Assembly (NCBI GenBank): GCA_002449555.1
Contig: DJXA01000173.1
Location: 745-8,608, forward strand
Reading direction: 5' to 3'
From: Atopobiaceae bacterium UBA7016
Lineage (GTDB): Bacteria > Actinomycetota > Coriobacteriia > Coriobacteriales > Atopobiaceae
DNA length: 7,864 nt
Shown here piece by piece: positions 5,220-7,864 of the stretch (position 1 is the first letter of the stretch; each line of letters begins with the position of its first letter). A program made the translations under genes and the position numbers. A model generated the notes under the pieces. It saw only the letters and a program-made list of their open reading frames with translations. It was not told where the DNA came from and searched no databases.

Positions 5220-5936
5220 ATGATTACCGTTGCCATCTGCGACGACGACGCACAGAGTCGCGCAACCATCCATAGCCTCGTCGAAGACGAGCTTCCCGAG
5301 GGTTTGCCCCACGTCATCCTTGACGCGTCCGGGCCCGAGGAGCTGCGTGCCATAATTGCCGCGGGAACCCACGTGGACGTGCTCATCTCAGACGTCATCA
5401 TGCAGGAGGGACAACCGACGGGCATCCAGATGGTGAGCCAGCTCTTCCCTCCCGAGAGCGGAACGCAGGTCATCTACGTAAGCGGACACCTGCAACAGGC
5501 CCTCGAGGTCTACGCCACCAGCCATGTCTACTTCCTGCTCAAGCCCATCGAGCCCGAGCGCATGGCCGATGCCCTCAACCGGGCACTCGCACAGCTCGCC
5601 ACCTTTACGCCCAGCATGTTGCGCGTAAAGGTCGGCCACAAAGAGCGGCTCATCAACGTCTCTTCCATCCTCTACCTGGAGAGCCGTCTGCATAAGGTGA
5701 CGGTCCATTGCCTCTCGCGCCAGGTGGAGACCTACGCCAAGCTGGACGACCTTCAGGCCCAGCTTCCCGATACGTTTGCACGCTGCCATCGCAGCTTCCT
5801 CGTCAACCTTTCGGCCATCGCCTCGCTTGACGAGAACGAGCTGACCCTGCACGACGGAACCCGCCTGCCTGTCAGCCGCAGGCGTACACAAGACGTGCAG
5901 CGCGCCATGCTCGGATACCTTTCCACGCACTCCTAA
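5220..5936 (+). CDS. LytTR-family response regulator (AgrA/ComE type)
   Basis: A two-component response regulator of 238 residues: receiver domain at about 1-125 and LytTR DNA-binding domain at about 134-235. Receiver residues are all present: acidic cluster Asp8-Asp10 (ICDDD), phosphoacceptor Asp58 (LISDVIM), Ser88 in the YVSG strand and Lys108 in LLKPI. The LytTR part shows the expected ERLINVSSILYLES, TFARCHRSFLVNLSAI and LPVSRRR motifs. Such regulators bind pairs of 9-base direct repeats and activate peptide pheromone, bacteriocin or virulence genes. The start is fixed by MITVAICDDD, which begins as receiver domains normally do, although no clear ribosome-binding site precedes it. It is the first gene of an operon, eight bases before the first kinase gene, so its partner should be the split kinase encoded there. 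Confidence 0.94.
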   Translation: MITVAICDDDAQSRATIHSLVEDELPEGLPHVILDASGPEELRAIIAAGTHVDVLISDVIMQEGQPTGIQMVSQLFPPESGTQVIYVSGHLQQALEVYATSHVYFLLKPIEPERMADALNRALAQLATFTPSMLRVKVGHKERLINVSSILYLESRLHKVTVHCLSRQVETYAKLDDLQAQLPDTFARCHRSFLVNLSAIASLDENELTLHDGTRLPVSRRRTQDVQRAMLGYLSTHS

Positions 5937-5944
5937 GGGCAACC

Positions 5945-6850
5945 ATGCTCTCGCTCGTGCTCCACGTTTCGCTAAGCTTCTTGATTGAGTTCATCGTCAG
6001 ACGTGCGATGTACACCATCCTCGACATGAAGTCGGTGCCTACGTACCTAGCCCTGTGCCTCGCATGCTTTGTCACTAGCTACACCATGCAATGTGTGGGG
6101 TTCAATCCGGCTCTGCGTGCCCTCATTATCAGCCCACTCACCAACTTCGTGGTGCCCTTTGTCATGTCGCGCGGCCCCGCGGGCCTCCGTCTCACGCGCA
6201 TCGCTTTCATCGACGTAGGCGTCCTTCTCACCGAGATCGGTGGGTCGGTGTTGTACTTTGCCATGAACGGCAGGCCCTTCCCGGGCAGCTTCAGTGAGAT
6301 GGACCCCATGGCCATCGTGGTCATCTACACGATGCTCACCCTCCTCACCACCATCACCTGCGAGGCAAACATCGCCTTCTTCCGGCGCGCTGACAGCCGG
6401 TGGGACCGGGCGTTCGAGCCTTCTGCCCTTGCCCTGATGGTGAGCTCGTTCGCGTTCTTCAGCATGCTCATCATCCGCTACGACCTCAGCAAGGTGAGCA
6501 GTTTCTGGGTGCCGCTGGTCACCGCTGTCTGTGCGTTCTTCGCCGTCGTCATCAACTACGCCATGGTGTACGCCGCACGACAAGATGCCCGGGCAAAAGG
6601 AGAGCTTGCGCGACAGACCGCACGGAATCGCCAGATCAAGCACCTGATGCATGAGGCCGAACGCATGACGGAGCGCTCCGTGCATATGCGCCATCTTCGC
6701 CATGACCTGGCCAACCAGGTGGGCATCGTGCACACCTTGGCCAAACAGGGGCGCGTTGACGAGGCTGACCGGTATCTGGCCGCGTTGCAAACGCAGGCGC
6801 AAGCCATAGCCACCCTACCCGACCCGCCGTCGGAGGCAAGCCATGAGTAG
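5945..6850 (+). CDS. AgrC-like sensor and histidine-box protein lacking an ATPase domain
   Basis: Sensor half of an apparent split histidine kinase, 301 residues. Six to seven membrane segments fill residues 5-210, like AgrC/ComD peptide-sensing kinases (HPK10). A helical linker (215-248) leads to the phosphoacceptor box MRHLRHDLANQVGIVHTLAKQ: His253, Asp254 and Asn257 match the HPK10 pattern RHDxxN. The second dimerisation helix (GRVDEADRYLAAL) follows, and the protein stops about 20 residues later, exactly where an HPK10 kinase would enter its ATP-binding domain. N and G boxes are absent, so it cannot phosphorylate itself alone. AAGGGC at 5935-5940 precedes the ATG. The stop overlaps the start of the next gene by eight bases, which implies coupled synthesis with the ATPase-carrying partner. 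Confidence 0.88.
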   Translation: MLSLVLHVSLSFLIEFIVRRAMYTILDMKSVPTYLALCLACFVTSYTMQCVGFNPALRALIISPLTNFVVPFVMSRGPAGLRLTRIAFIDVGVLLTEIGGSVLYFAMNGRPFPGSFSEMDPMAIVVIYTMLTLLTTITCEANIAFFRRADSRWDRAFEPSALALMVSSFAFFSMLIIRYDLSKVSSFWVPLVTAVCAFFAVVINYAMVYAARQDARAKGELARQTARNRQIKHLMHEAERMTERSVHMRHLRHDLANQVGIVHTLAKQGRVDEADRYLAALQTQAQAIATLPDPPSEASHE

Positions 6851-7700
6851 GCAACGCATTATCGTCGTCCTCGCAGCCGTGTACTATGCGGCGCAGATGG
6901 CGCTATTGGTCTACTGGCACTCGCTTGCCGTACCTGAATTCCGCCTATTGGACGCGCTCATCACGCTCGGCATTGCCGCCGTGATGGGGTTTATTGACTG
7001 GTGGTCAGCCCGCTACCTCCTTCAGGCGCTCAGCCGCACCGAGCAGGTCTACGCCGACGACGTGAGCCAGCAGCTTGAGCAGTCACTGGAGAACTACCGA
7101 ACCCTTGCCGAGCGCGAGGAGCAACGCTCGGCTGAGATTGGCCGTGAGGTAGAGGCCGAGCTTGCCCAGGCGCGCAAAAGCCTTGCCGAAGGACGCACCG
7201 ACGACGTAGCTATGCACCTACAGCAGGGGCTGGACATCGCCACGTCCCTCCGCAAACCACCATGTGACAACGTGGCCGTTGCCGCCATCCTTGAGGCAAA
7301 GACGCGCGAGTGCGAGGAAGCGGGCGTAGAGCTGTCCACGCAGGTCGCGCTGCCTGCGGAGCTAGGCCTTCCTGACATCGAGGTGGCATCGCTTTTGTTC
7401 AACCTCATCGACAACGCGCTGCACGAGTGTGCGGCACTGCGTGCCCAAGACGCCGTTGCCAAACCCGTCATCACCCTGCATGCGCGCACTCAGGCAGGGC
7501 AGCTCTTTGTACAGGCATCCAATCCCTGCCGGCCAGGGATACAAGCACCCGGCTCTCGTACGGAAAAACGGGACACCGAGGCTCTGCACGGCTGGGGAAC
7601 GGACATCGTCCGCACCATCGCCCACAACCATGGCGGCATTGCCGAGTTCACGTTTGAGAACGAGGTCTTCATCGCCACTGTCATGATTCCCCTCACGTAG
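6843..7700 (+). CDS. Membrane GHKL ATPase protein lacking the phosphoacceptor histidine
   Basis: Catalytic half of the apparent split kinase, 285 residues. Two membrane segments (about 6-28 and 36-56) are followed by a coiled-coil-like helix (60-120) and a GHKL ATP-binding domain. The N box reads LLFNLIDNALHECA (Asn187, Asn191) and the G box ALHGWGTDIVRTI (His249 to Gly252), close to the HPK10 forms. The pre-ATPase stretch KPPCDNVAVAAILEAK is also typical. In the dimerisation region, GREVEAELAQARKSLAEGR aligns without gaps to the partner's RHDLANQVGIVHTLAKQGR: the His position is Arg101 and the Asn position is Ala. It thus lacks the residue to be phosphorylated. GGAGG at 6832-6836, six bases before the ATG, shows independent initiation, and its own membrane segments rule out a simple broken C-terminal half. 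Likely role: phosphorylate His253 of the partner. Confidence 0.88.
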   Translation: MSRQRIIVVLAAVYYAAQMALLVYWHSLAVPEFRLLDALITLGIAAVMGFIDWWSARYLLQALSRTEQVYADDVSQQLEQSLENYRTLAEREEQRSAEIGREVEAELAQARKSLAEGRTDDVAMHLQQGLDIATSLRKPPCDNVAVAAILEAKTRECEEAGVELSTQVALPAELGLPDIEVASLLFNLIDNALHECAALRAQDAVAKPVITLHARTQAGQLFVQASNPCRPGIQAPGSRTEKRDTEALHGWGTDIVRTIAHNHGGIAEFTFENEVFIATVMIPLT

Positions 7701-7761
7701 GGCTCCCGTAATACGTGGTGCACTCTTATGCACATAAGCTTGCGTCCTGCACGTAAAACTG

Positions 7762-7791
7762 CATTTTCGGACGCCAAACCGACAGTTTCGG
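7762..7791 (+). promoter_or_regulatory. Candidate LytTR-regulator binding site (paired 9-bp direct repeats)
   Basis: CATTTTCGG at 7762-7770 and CAGTTTCGG at 7783-7791 agree in eight of nine bases and lie 21 bases apart, two helical turns. LytTR regulators such as AgrA, ComE and PlnC bind pairs of about 9-base direct repeats with a spacer of about 12 bases, and the second copy (ACAGTTTCG) resembles their core ACAGTT. The second copy ends one base before the -35 box, the position of an activator. CAAACCGA/TCGGTTTG (7775-7782 with 7788-7795) also forms a small inverted repeat that overlaps it. Confidence 0.6.
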
Positions 7792-7792
7792 T

Positions 7793-7822
7793 TTGAGCAA
7801 GACCAAACCTATTGAGTACAAT
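7793..7822 (+). promoter_or_regulatory. Candidate promoter for a gene starting beyond the window
   Basis: TTGAGC at 7793-7798 (-35, four of six) and TACAAT at 7817-7822 (-10, five of six) are separated by 18 bases, directly after the paired repeats. The element ACCAAACCT-N4-AGTACAATGA at 7802-7824 recurs before the regulator operon at 5155-5176. A transcript would start near 7829 and carry AAGGA at 7859-7863. Confidence 0.6.
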
Positions 7823-7864
7823 GACGTTTCTGTTTGATGTTTCTAACGTACACCGAACAAGGAC

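Larger units (their letters stand above)
7701..7864. other. Right-edge intergenic region
   Basis: After the last kinase gene there is no strong terminator: only weak hairpins, CTTAT/ATAAG (7725-7738) and TACGTG/CACGTA (7712-7717 with 7750-7755), without a T-run. Readthrough into the next gene is possible. The remainder is a promoter region, described in the next entries. The window ends in ACAAGGAC; AAGGA at 7859-7863 is a plausible ribosome-binding site, so a plus-strand gene probably begins within about ten bases outside the window. Confidence 0.6.

Noticed and set aside
7728..7796. 22-codon frame after the last kinase gene, considered as a pheromone precursor
   Set aside because: It has no ribosome-binding site, overlaps the paired repeats and -35 box, and shows no leader or processing motif.

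Overview
The window is GC-rich, densely coded bacterial DNA. The Asp23/DUF2273/AmaP envelope cluster, acidic Glu/Pro-rich protein tails, an AgrC/LytTR-type regulatory operon and the codon use together suggest a Gram-positive of the Coriobacteriia (Olsenella/Atopobium/Collinsella relatives). That placement is an inference; no rRNA or tRNA gene is present to confirm it. Nine protein-coding genes are supported.

Left part (minus strand, 161-3095): a four-gene cluster reads leftwards in the order AmaP-like membrane anchor, DUF2273 membrane protein, Asp23/Gls24-family protein, acyltransferase family 3. The first three have the same order as the staphylococcal amaP-asp23 locus and should form a membrane-associated Asp23 assembly. 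The acyltransferase start codon overlaps the Asp23 stop codon, so a surface-modifying enzyme appears coupled to the cluster. Beyond it, at the left edge, lie 2.3 copies of a 51-bp tandem repeat.

Middle (3096-4732): a divergent intergenic region holds a large inverted repeat made of two nested hairpins (3227-3323). It is followed on the plus strand by an unrecognised 401-residue single-pass membrane protein with a Pro/Glu-rich stalk and a Tyr/Glu-rich C-terminal tail. That gene converges on a small Xre-family repressor gene, and a perfect 20-bp-stem terminator separates them.

Right part (4733-7864): after an AT-rich regulatory region comes a three-gene plus-strand operon: a LytTR response regulator, then two membrane proteins that together contain the parts of one AgrC/ComD-type (HPK10) histidine kinase. 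The first carries the multi-pass sensor and the phosphoacceptor histidine box but has no ATPase domain. The second has two membrane segments, a dimerisation-like helix without the histidine, and an intact GHKL ATPase domain. Each has its own ribosome-binding site and membrane anchor, so this is not a simple frameshift: it looks like a split histidine kinase that would have to work as a heteromer. The response regulator starts directly after a run of nine C and lacks a clear Shine-Dalgarno sequence.

The last 100 bases hold a good candidate target promoter for this system: two 9-bp direct repeats at a 21-bp period (the LytTR geometry) end next to a -35 box, with a -10 and a ribosome-binding site following at the very edge. 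A gene is therefore expected to start just outside the window. An 18-identity promoter element is shared between this edge promoter and the promoter of the regulator operon, suggesting that both belong to one regulon.
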